Shown: piece by piece, positions 1-5,459 of the stretch
Layout of the letters: each line of letters begins with the position of its first letter
Numbering within the stretch: the first letter of the stretch is position 1
Source of the DNA: Bacteroidales bacterium
Lineage (GTDB): Bacteria > Bacteroidota > Bacteroidia > Bacteroidales > UBA932
NCBI GenBank assembly: GCA_017548805.1
Contig: JAFYZE010000034.1
Location: 1-5,459, forward strand
Reading direction: 5' to 3'
Length of the DNA: 5,459 bases
Program-made: the position numbers and the translations under genes
The notes under the pieces: generated by a model
What the model saw: only the letters and a program-made list of their open reading frames with translations
Told to the model about the DNA's origin: nothing
The model's database searches: none

Positions 1-927
1 ACCTTCCCCATCGAGAACGACGAGATCAAGGGCCGCATCATCGGCCGCGAGGGCCGCAACATCCGCGCCCTGGAGGCCGCCACCGGAGTCGAGATCGTCG
101 TTGACGATACCCCGGACGCCATCCTCCTCTCAGCCTTCGACCCTGTACGCAGGGAGGTCGCTCGCCTCGCCCTGCACCAGCTCGTCATCGACGGCCGCAT
201 CCATCCCGCACGCATCGAAGAGGTAGTTGCCAAGGTCCAGAAACAGCTTGAGGACGAGATCCTGGAGACCGGCAAGAGGACATGCATCGACCTCGGCATA
301 CATGGCATGAGCATGGAGCTCGTCCGCCTCATCGGACGCATGAAATACCGTTCCTCATACGGCCAGAACCTTCTCCAGCACTCGCGTGAAGTCGCCAACA
401 TCTGTGCGATCATGGCTTCCGAGCTCGGGCTCAATCCCAAGATCGCCAAGCGCGCCGGCCTCCTCCATGATATCGGAAAAGTATCCGAGCAGGATCCCGA
501 ACTGCCTCACGCCCTCCTCGGCATGAAGATAGCCGAGCAGTACAAGGAGAAGCCCGAGATCTGCAACGCCATCGGAGCCCACCACGAGGAGACCGAGATG
601 ACCTCGATCATCGCTCCGCTCGTGCTCGTCGGCGACGCCATCTCCGGCGCCCGTCCGGGAGCACGCCGTGAGGTCATCGAGTCCTACATCAAGCGTCTCA
701 AGGGCATGGAAGACCTGGCCGCATCCTACCCGGGCGTCACCAAGTCGTACGCCATCCAGGCCGGACGCGAGCTCCGAGTGATAGTAGGTGCCGAGGAAGT
801 GACTGACGAGCAGGCCGCAAGGCTCTCGACTGACATAGCGCAGAAGATCCAGGAAGAGATGACATATCCGGGCCAGGTCAAGATCACCGTCATCCGGGAG
901 ACCCGCTCGGTGGCCTATGCCAAATAG
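1..927 (+). CDS. rny: Ribonuclease Y, C-terminal part (5' end outside window)
   Basis: RNase Y is a membrane-anchored endoribonuclease that starts mRNA decay. The frame is open from base 1 and gives 308 residues before TAG; the family is about 520 residues, so the membrane helix, coiled coil and start of the KH domain lie upstream. Visible residues 9-30 are the KH RNA-binding core with the GxxG loop GREG at 15-18. The HD phosphohydrolase domain follows: His127 (in HSREVA), the His156-Asp157 pair in LLHDIGK, His194-His195 in AHHEE and Asp212 in LVGDAIS, all expected metal or catalytic positions. The C-terminal part ([11 protein letters not shown], then a KITVIRE strand) is also typical, so the gene looks intact where seen. 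An internal ATG at 307 lies inside the conserved region and is not the start. It converges on the GSCFA gene with 12 bases between them. Family assignment is very secure. Confidence 0.97.
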   Translation, partial: TFPIENDEIKGRIIGREGRNIRALEAATGVEIVVDDTPDAILLSAFDPVRREVARLALHQLVIDGRIHPARIEEVVAKVQKQLEDEILETGKRTCIDLGIHGMSMELVRLIGRMKYRSSYGQNLLQHSREVANICAIMASELGLNPKIAKRAGLLHDIGKVSEQDPELPHALLGMKIAEQYKEKPEICNAIGAHHEETEMTSIIAPLVLVGDAISGARPGARREVIESYIKRLKGMEDLAASYPGVTKSYAIQAGRELRVIVGAEEVTDEQAARLSTDIAQKIQEEMTYPGQVKITVIRETRSVAYAK

Positions 928-942
928 GGGAACCCTCCCCTA
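925..942. terminator. Short palindrome joining two convergent stop codons, weak bidirectional terminator candidate
   Basis: TAGGGG (925-930) and CCCCTA (937-942) form a perfect 6-bp stem with a 6-base loop. The stem contains the rny TAG stop on the + strand and the TAG stop of the GSCFA gene on the - strand. It is the only inverted repeat in the 12-base gap between these convergent genes. The stem is short and only a weak T-rich run (CCTTTCC) follows on the + side, so termination is inferred from position and symmetry and is not a confident call. Confidence 0.35.
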
Positions 943-1800
943 CCTTTCCATCGGCCTGTGCCTCGAACGGCGGCAGGCCTTGATGTTTTCCCGGAGCGTC
1001 TCCCTCTCCCCGTCATCGAGGACGAAGTCGCAGAAACGCTCCCAGACATAGCCGACGGCCTGGTCGCTCGGATGCACCATATCCTCGGCATAGAACCGGT
1101 AGTCCCGGAGTTCGTCCATGAGGATCTCGTAGGCAGGGAAATAAACCACGCGCTCCCCGTCCGTCACGCTGTCCTCGGCGAGCAGGAGGGTGCCTTTGCT
1201 GAGCTGGTTGCCGTGGGCCCCGTCGGCCATGTGACGTATGGGACTGACAGTGAGGATGAAACGCTTGTCCGGGAAACGGGACACGATGCCGGACAATATA
1301 GATGAGGCGTCCTGAAGGGAAAGGCGCTCGCGCGAGAATTCGCGGTCCGGCCGCTTGAGGCAGTTGGCGACCACCATGCCGCTCTCCTTATGCCGGAAGC
1401 ACCAGGCGGTGCCCAGTGTCAGGATGACGATCCCGGCCTTGCGCCAGCGCTCATGGGCCTCTGCGAGGGAGGCGTTGGCATGCGCGAGGAACTCCTCCGG
1501 AGTCCGGCGGGCGAAAGATGTGTGATGGTGGAAAGAGCAGATAAGACCTGCACCGGCACCCATCTCCACGCAGTCCGCCGGGGTGAATGGCTCTCCGCTC
1601 TCCAGCCTGCTGACGGCATCGGAGACGGAGACAGGATTGTAGAGCGTCCCGAAAGGGTTCGCGCAGACATCGAAGCCGGCGTCTGCCATGAGCGCGCCGA
1701 CATTGTCGGCAAAGCAGCTGCCCAGCAGCATGATGCCGTCGGAATACAACATGCGGAACGGGGCTGTCCCGCACTCCACCCTGGTCTGGAGTTTCAACAT
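940..1800 (-). CDS. GSCFA-domain protein (SGNH-like hydrolase fold)
   Basis: This 286-residue protein belongs to the GSCFA family, a mostly Bacteroidota group related to SGNH/GDSL esterases whose substrate is not established. The signature GSCFA is at residues 27-31, in the place of the SGNH block I serine motif (Ser28 would be the nucleophile). Further blocks are NPFGTLYNP (48-56), SFHHHTSF (89-96), LTLGTAW (127-133), TVSPIRHMADG (184-194) and MVHPSD (241-246), where the His would be the catalytic base and Asp240 or Asp246 a possible partner. No signal peptide or membrane segment is seen, so it is probably cytoplasmic. The frame stays open up to an ATG at 1947. I chose the ATG at 1798-1800 because it gives the usual short strand of about 26 residues before GSCFA, and the upstream extension is Cys/Phe-rich and overlaps the start of the divergent gene. 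The C-terminus is a short basic tail (Arg-rich, 277-286). The family call is strong, the biochemical role unknown. Confidence 0.93.
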   Translation of the reverse strand: MLKLQTRVECGTAPFRMLYSDGIMLLGSCFADNVGALMADAGFDVCANPFGTLYNPVSVSDAVSRLESGEPFTPADCVEMGAGAGLICSFHHHTSFARRTPEEFLAHANASLAEAHERWRKAGIVILTLGTAWCFRHKESGMVVANCLKRPDREFSRERLSLQDASSILSGIVSRFPDKRFILTVSPIRHMADGAHGNQLSKGTLLLAEDSVTDGERVVYFPAYEILMDELRDYRFYAEDMVHPSDQAVGYVWERFCDFVLDDGERETLRENIKACRRSRHRPMER

Positions 1801-1814
1801 AAACGCGATTTTTA

Positions 1815-1822
1815 CAAAAATA
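1815..1822 (-). promoter_or_regulatory. Candidate Bacteroidota -7 promoter element for the GSCFA gene
   Basis: On the - strand this reads TATTTTTG, a full match to the Bacteroidota -7 consensus TAnnTTTG. It lies 14 bases before the GSCFA start codon, in the AT-richer 131-base divergent gap (1801-1931). The partner -33 element is poor: only a TGTG 23 bases upstream resembles TTTG. If used, the 5' leader would be under about 10 bases, which is unusually short. For the divergent gene at 1932 I see no good promoter; TATATCCGTG at 1903-1912 is a weak resemblance, and a short AGG sits 4 bases before its ATG. Confidence 0.35.
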
Positions 1823-1931
1823 CGGAAAAAGAAGCAGAATCTCTCCACATCGCTCAAAAGTGAAGCGGCTCCGTGCAGCGAACATGGTCTGAAATGCATC
1901 TTATATCCGTGCACACATAGACATAGGTACC

Positions 1932-3293
1932 ATGAAACTAAAGTCATCAGTCATCTCCGCCGCGATCTTCCTCGCAGCATCTTCTGGGCTTGCGGCCCAA
2001 TCCCTGCTGGACCTTCCGGGCCTGCTAGGCATGCAGACAGGCGCCCAGGACAATCCCGTGAAGGTCGAGTACAATGTCGACTTCCATTATTTCTTCGACC
2101 TCAGGAATTTCCATGCGAGCGATGACATCTTCATGATGACGGAGACCTACAACGTCGCCCGTTTCTCCCCTTCGGCCATATTACGGTTCGACCAGAACCG
2201 CAGCATCACGCACAGGCTCGCACTGGGCGTCGACCTGACGAAGAACCTCGGTGTCAATCCCACCTCGGAGGCCACTTATTCCGAATCGGAACATCAACAA
2301 TCCCTCAGGAACTTCGACCTGATAAAGGATATCTTCTTCTATTATAACTACCGCAACCGCCTCGGGAAAGGAGTGCTGGACTTCTATGCCGGCATCTATC
2401 CCAGGACCGTGCTCGGGGGCGACTACACCAGGGCCATCTTCGCGGATGACCTCGTGTATTATGACCCCAACCTGGAAGGAATGACCGTCAAGTACGAAGC
2501 TCCCCGTTTCCGTGCCGAAGCCACTTTCGACATACTTGGCAAGAGGGGTATCGACCGGGTGGGCGGCGAGATGGTCTCCACCGCCGGCGCATTCAAATTG
2601 ATAGACTGGGCTTCCCTTGGCTGGGCCGCTTCCTATGCGCATTCCAACGGCAATTACCTTGCATACTGCGACACGGACGTCGCATACTTCAATCCTTACG
2701 CGAAAGTTGATTTCGGAAGCAAGCTCGGAATGCAGGAGCTGTCCCTCAAGGCAGGAGCCATCGCATCCTACCAGCTCGATTACAGCATTGCCTCGGAGGA
2801 TGACGAGACCGGCATAAGTTCTGGCGAAAGGGCCCATTTCCCCATGGGAGCCGAAGCCGTCCTGAACGTCCGCAACTGGGACCTCGGCATCGAGGACACG
2901 TTCTATTACGGTGACAACCAGATGATTTACTGCAGCAATTCCTATGCGGACATTTCCTCCGCCACCGTGTATTCAGGCACCATCTACTCCGGACAGACAT
3001 TCTACTACACCAGGAGGGGCTATCCTTCATGGTACAACCGCCTGGAGCTCTACTGGCAGCCGCTGAACGGCGGATTCGTCAGCACAAGGATCTCCGCCGT
3101 CAGCCATTTCATCATGCCTTCCGGAGAGGGTGAGGACCGCATCGGACCTTTCATCGGCATGCAGGCCAAGGCATCGGTGCTCTTCAACCTCGACGCTTTC
3201 CGCCATCCCCGCGAGAACGCGGCCGGCGGACGCCGCAACCGGCAGGCCAGGCAGAGCCAGCCGGTCCCGACAGGACCGGCCATCAGCCTGTAG
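1932..3293 (+). CDS. Exported protein, putative outer-membrane beta-barrel, family not recognised
   Basis: I do not recognise this 453-residue protein. Residues 1-22 form a clear Sec signal peptide (Lys at 2 and 4, hydrophobic stretch 7-16, small residues ending LAA), with likely cleavage before Gln23, as is common in Bacteroidota. The rest has no long hydrophobic helix. It is rich in short strands of alternating polar and aromatic residues (for example VEYNVDFHYFFDLRNF near 44-59, DIFFYYNYRNR, TFYYTRRGYPSWYNRLELYW) separated by polar loops. This suits an outer-membrane barrel or porin-like protein. A last strand ends at NLDAF (Phe423, aromatic as barrel ends often are), followed by a 30-residue Arg/Gln/Pro-rich tail (424-453) with six Arg. 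The ATG at 1932 is chosen because it places the signal peptide at the N-terminus. It is followed 39 bases later by the nucleotidase gene on the same strand, so a shared transcript is likely. A periplasmic beta-rich protein is the alternative. The gene is certain; the barrel call is moderate. Confidence 0.85.
   Translation: MKLKSSVISAAIFLAASSGLAAQSLLDLPGLLGMQTGAQDNPVKVEYNVDFHYFFDLRNFHASDDIFMMTETYNVARFSPSAILRFDQNRSITHRLALGVDLTKNLGVNPTSEATYSESEHQQSLRNFDLIKDIFFYYNYRNRLGKGVLDFYAGIYPRTVLGGDYTRAIFADDLVYYDPNLEGMTVKYEAPRFRAEATFDILGKRGIDRVGGEMVSTAGAFKLIDWASLGWAASYAHSNGNYLAYCDTDVAYFNPYAKVDFGSKLGMQELSLKAGAIASYQLDYSIASEDDETGISSGERAHFPMGAEAVLNVRNWDLGIEDTFYYGDNQMIYCSNSYADISSATVYSGTIYSGQTFYYTRRGYPSWYNRLELYWQPLNGGFVSTRISAVSHFIMPSGEGEDRIGPFIGMQAKASVLFNLDAFRHPRENAAGGRRNRQARQSQPVPTGPAISL
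3260..3280 (+). terminator. GC-rich hairpin inside the 3' end of the barrel gene, possible attenuator
   Basis: GCCGGTCC (3260-3267) and GGACCGGC (3273-3280) form a perfect 8-bp stem with a CGACA loop, ending 10 bases before the stop codon of the barrel gene. A weak pyrimidine-rich run (GTTTCCCCTTCCC) follows after the stop. Without a true T-run it is unlikely to be a full intrinsic terminator, but it could cause partial termination before the nucleotidase gene or protect the upstream mRNA end. It could also be chance in GC-rich coding sequence. Confidence 0.35.
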
Positions 3294-3332
3294 GTTTCCC
3301 CTTCCCAGACGACAACTAAAACCCATACTGAC

Positions 3333-5072
3333 ATGTCTAAAGCATTGAGGCTCATACTCCCCGCCTTGCTGGCAGCCGCGTGCTGCGGTCCCAAGGACGG
3401 TGAGTATTCTTTCCATGTCCTGACCACCAACGACGTACACGGGACCTATTTCGATTCCACATATGTCGACAGCCGTACCCAGAACTCCATGCTGGCCGCG
3501 AACTACTATGTGGACAGCGTGCGCGCCGCCGTAGGCAAGGAGAACGTCATCCTGCTTGATGCAGGCGATTTCCTCCAGGGCAACAACGCAGCGTATTACT
3601 TCAACTATGTGGAGACCGATGTTCCGCACATATTCTCGCGCATGGTCGACTACATGGACTATGACGCCATCATCTGGGGCAACCACGACGTAGAGACGGG
3701 CCATCCGGTCTATGACCGCATCGCGAAGGAGATCGAAGGCTACGGTATACCCTTCCTCGGAGGCAACGCCATCCGCAATGACGACGGCAAGCCGTATTTT
3801 CCGGCTTATACCATCCTGAAAAAGAATAGGGTCAAGGTCGCCGTCCTCGGATTCAACAATGCCAACATCAAGGCGTGGCTGGACGAGAGCATCTGGAGCG
3901 GAATGCATTTCGAGTCCCTCCTGCCCCTCGTGCAGGAGAATGTCGACAGGGTCATCGCCAAGGAAAAGCCGCAGATAGTCATCGTCGCCGTCCACTCCGG
4001 TACGGGAGACGGTGACGGATCGGTCCTCGAAAGCCAGGGACTTGACCTTTACAAGAGCCTGAAAGGCGTCGATGTGCTCGTCTGCGCCCATGACCACAGG
4101 CCGTTCGTGACCGACAACGGCACCATCGCCCTGCTCAATTCCGGCAGCCACTCGCGCAACCTCGGGCACGGCATCGTGAACCTGACGGTCAGGAAACACA
4201 AGGTCGTCTCCAAGTCCGTCGAGTCCGGCCTGATCCCCATCCGCAAGGAAAAGGCGGACCCGGAGATGCGCAAGGCTTTCCAGAAGGATTACGAGGCCGT
4301 CAAGGCATTCACACTCAGGGAAGTGGGAGAACTCAAGACAGACCTCAACCTAAGCGACGCCTTCGCCGGGATGAGCGACTACCTCAACCTCATCCACACG
4401 GTCAGCCTGGGCTGCGAGCCGGCACAGATATCCGTTGCCGCCCCCCTCAACCAGCGCGGCATCATCAAGGCGGGCAAACTCGTCTACAACGACCTTTTCA
4501 CTCTGTACCAGTATGAGAACCAGCTGTTCGTCATCAAGATGAGCGGCCAGGAAGTCAAGGACTACCTCGAGGCTTCCTATGACCTTTGGATCCGCACAGC
4601 GTCGAAGCCCGGAGACCGCGTCCTGAACATCCGCAACCTGCCCGACACCCGCACCGGCCTTGAGCGCTGGTCGTTCGTCGGCGCCAGCTACAACTTCGAC
4701 TCGATGGCCGGTCTGAACTACACTGTGGACGTCACAAAGCCGGCCGGAGAGCGCATCAGCATCAGTTCGATGGCCGACGGCACTCCCTTCGACCTCTCAG
4801 CCACCTACAACGTTGCCATGACTTCTTACCGCGCCTCCGGCGGTGGCGGCACCATGGCCAAGGCCGGTATCGACACCGACCGTATTGACGAGCGCGTCGT
4901 GAAGAAATACCCCGAGATCCGCGACATGATCTACGAGTACCTGAAGGAGCACGGGTCGATCGACCCGGCTGTCATCGGCGACCCTGCAGTCATCGGCCAC
5001 TGGGAGTTCATCCCCGCGTCCATCGCCGGCCCGGGCATCGCCCGTGATATGAGACTGGTCTTCGGAAACTAG
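3333..5072 (+). CDS. Lipoprotein metallophosphatase / 5'-nucleotidase (UshA superfamily)
   Basis: This is a 579-residue envelope phosphoesterase that probably dephosphorylates nucleotides or related phosphate esters with two metal ions. A short signal peptide ends in LLAAACC; Cys17 (or Cys18) is the likely lipidated residue, although the -3 Ala is less usual than Leu. The metallophosphatase domain (about 26-300) shows TNDVHG (Asp34, His36), DAGDFLQG (Asp79), GNHDVETG (Asn117, His118), AVHSG (His221) and CAHDH (His253, His255), so the metal ligands are all present. The C-terminal nucleotidase domain (about 330-545) has YNDLFTLYQYENQLFVIKMSG and SYRASGGGG. Two deviations stand out: NHDxE where UshA has NHExD, and GGGG where UshA-type proteins have GGDGY; both seem typical of a Bacteroidales subgroup, from memory. 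A tandem DPAVIG lies at 544-555. There is no Shine-Dalgarno; the ATG is set by the signal peptide. It lies 39 bases after the barrel gene, probably in one operon. The exact substrate (5'-nucleotide, 2',3'-cyclic nucleotide or other) cannot be read from sequence. Confidence 0.94.
   Translation: MSKALRLILPALLAAACCGPKDGEYSFHVLTTNDVHGTYFDSTYVDSRTQNSMLAANYYVDSVRAAVGKENVILLDAGDFLQGNNAAYYFNYVETDVPHIFSRMVDYMDYDAIIWGNHDVETGHPVYDRIAKEIEGYGIPFLGGNAIRNDDGKPYFPAYTILKKNRVKVAVLGFNNANIKAWLDESIWSGMHFESLLPLVQENVDRVIAKEKPQIVIVAVHSGTGDGDGSVLESQGLDLYKSLKGVDVLVCAHDHRPFVTDNGTIALLNSGSHSRNLGHGIVNLTVRKHKVVSKSVESGLIPIRKEKADPEMRKAFQKDYEAVKAFTLREVGELKTDLNLSDAFAGMSDYLNLIHTVSLGCEPAQISVAAPLNQRGIIKAGKLVYNDLFTLYQYENQLFVIKMSGQEVKDYLEASYDLWIRTASKPGDRVLNIRNLPDTRTGLERWSFVGASYNFDSMAGLNYTVDVTKPAGERISISSMADGTPFDLSATYNVAMTSYRASGGGGTMAKAGIDTDRIDERVVKKYPEIRDMIYEYLKEHGSIDPAVIGDPAVIGHWEFIPASIAGPGIARDMRLVFGN
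4962..4997 (+). repeat. Tandem 18-bp duplication encoding DPAVIG twice
   Basis: Two adjacent 18-base units (4962-4979 and 4980-4997) differ at only two bases and both encode DPAVIG, residues 544-555 of the nucleotidase. They lie near the C-terminus, after the conserved nucleotidase domain. The near-identity at DNA level, including the synonymous positions, points to a recent in-frame slippage or duplication event. Confidence 0.85.
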
Positions 5073-5097
5073 CACGGAGGCAGATTGCCTCCGTGCT
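5071..5097. terminator. Strong perfect hairpin between convergent genes, likely bidirectional terminator
   Basis: An inverted repeat AGCACGGAGGCA / TGCCTCCGTGCT (5071-5082 and 5086-5097) gives a perfect 12-bp stem with a GAT loop. It begins within the TAG stop of the nucleotidase and ends 3 bases before the ffh stop on the other strand. It fills nearly the whole gap between the two convergent genes, so it can serve both transcripts. Neither side has a proper T-run: the + side continues CCACTAG and the - side TAGTTTCC. It may therefore act as a weak-tail intrinsic terminator or as an mRNA 3'-end stabiliser. Confidence 0.75.
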
Positions 5098-5100
5098 CCA

Positions 5101-5459
5101 CTAGCGACGACGCATGCCGCGGAGTTGCTGGGCAAGTGAGCCGTTGACGGCCGATTTCATCATCTTCCTGGTCCCCTCGAACTGCTTGAGCAGGCGGTTC
5201 ACCTCAGGAAGCGAGGTACCGGAACCGTCCGCGATCCTCTTGCGGCGGGAACCGTTGATGATCTCGGGATGGCGGCGCTCCTCTACGGTCATGGACTGGA
5301 TGATGGCCTCAGTAGCCTTGTAGGCCGTACGGTTGTCGATATCGACATCCTTGAGGGCCTTGTCCATGCCCGGGAGCATGCCGGCGAGGTCCTTGATGTT
5401 ACCCATCTTCTTGACCTGCTGTATCTGGTCGTAGAAATCCTCGAGCGTGAACTGGTCCT
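5101..5459 (-). CDS. ffh: Signal recognition particle GTPase Ffh, C-terminal M domain (5' end outside window)
   Basis: Ffh (SRP54) binds 4.5S RNA and the signal sequences of nascent membrane proteins and targets ribosomes to FtsY at the membrane. The 118 visible residues are open to the window edge and belong to the methionine-rich M domain. They begin with FTLEDFYDQIQQVKKMG, the standard helix joining the GTPase domain to the M domain, then GMLPGM, the signal-sequence-binding finger region. The RNA-binding helix-turn-helix follows with GSRRKRIADGSGTS (visible residues 69-82), then EVNRLLKQFEGTRKMMK. The protein ends in a short basic GMRRR. The NG GTPase domain lies beyond the right edge. The M at 5404-5406 is internal and not the start. 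It converges on the nucleotidase gene across the hairpin at 5071-5097. The assignment is very secure. Confidence 0.97.
   Translation of the reverse strand, partial: DQFTLEDFYDQIQQVKKMGNIKDLAGMLPGMDKALKDVDIDNRTAYKATEAIIQSMTVEERRHPEIINGSRRKRIADGSGTSLPEVNRLLKQFEGTRKMMKSAVNGSLAQQLRGMRRR

Noticed and set aside
307..927. A separate 206-residue HD-domain protein starting at 307
   Set aside because: The same frame is open to base 1 and encodes the KH domain of RNase Y in its correct order, so 307 is an internal Met.
1451..1885. Overlapping open frames on both strands within the GSCFA gene
   Set aside because: These are Arg/Pro/Ser-rich translations without motifs, in the other frames of a well-supported gene.
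1801..1947. N-terminal extension of the GSCFA gene to the ATG at 1947
   Set aside because: The extra 49 residues are Cys/Phe-rich, unlike the family N-terminus, and would overlap the start of the divergent gene and the candidate promoter.
2181..2837. A 218-codon open frame on the - strand within the barrel gene
   Set aside because: It is antisense to a gene with a clear signal peptide, has no motif, and its composition fits a shadow frame.
3291..3298. TAGGTTTC as a -7 promoter for the nucleotidase
   Set aside because: It matches the consensus except for the last G, but no -33 element lies at the right distance and it overlaps the stop codon; co-transcription is simpler.
3027..4199. A 390-codon open frame on the - strand, opposite the start of the nucleotidase
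   Set aside because: It lies fully across a gene with clear catalytic motifs. Its translation has no recognisable domain or organised start, and it follows from the GC-rich third positions of the true gene.

Overview
The window looks like chromosome of a high-GC member of the Bacteroidota, probably Bacteroidales. The evidence is a GSCFA-family protein (typical of that phylum), a Bacteroidales-style lipoprotein 5'-nucleotidase, starts without a strong Shine-Dalgarno, and one candidate TAnnTTTG promoter. This is inference from gene content; no rRNA or other taxonomic marker is present. Coding density is very high and I see no mobile element, tRNA, rRNA or CRISPR array. Both ends cut through housekeeping genes.

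Layout: (1) 1-927, + strand, the C-terminal part of RNase Y (KH and HD domains), with its start off the left edge. (2) 940-1800, - strand, a GSCFA-domain SGNH-like hydrolase, convergent with rny; the two stop codons lie in a small shared palindrome. (3) 1801-1931, an AT-richer divergent gap with a candidate promoter for the GSCFA gene. (4) 1932-3293, + strand, an exported protein that looks like an outer-membrane beta-barrel of a family I do not recognise. (5) 3333-5072, + strand, a lipoprotein metallophosphatase of the UshA/5'-nucleotidase superfamily, probably co-transcribed with gene 4. (6) 5071-5097, a strong perfect hairpin between convergent genes, a likely bidirectional terminator. (7) 5101-5459, - strand, the C-terminal M domain of the SRP GTPase Ffh, with its start off the right edge.

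The possible functional unit is the pair at 1932-5072: a putative outer-membrane barrel followed 39 bases later by a cell-envelope nucleotidase. This suggests envelope nucleotide or phosphate scavenging, but that is only an inference from adjacency. A GC-rich hairpin at the 3' end of the barrel gene may tune expression of the second gene. I did not find an obviously new multi-gene system; the least explained items are the barrel protein with its arginine-rich tail and the cluster of small inverted repeats at gene ends.
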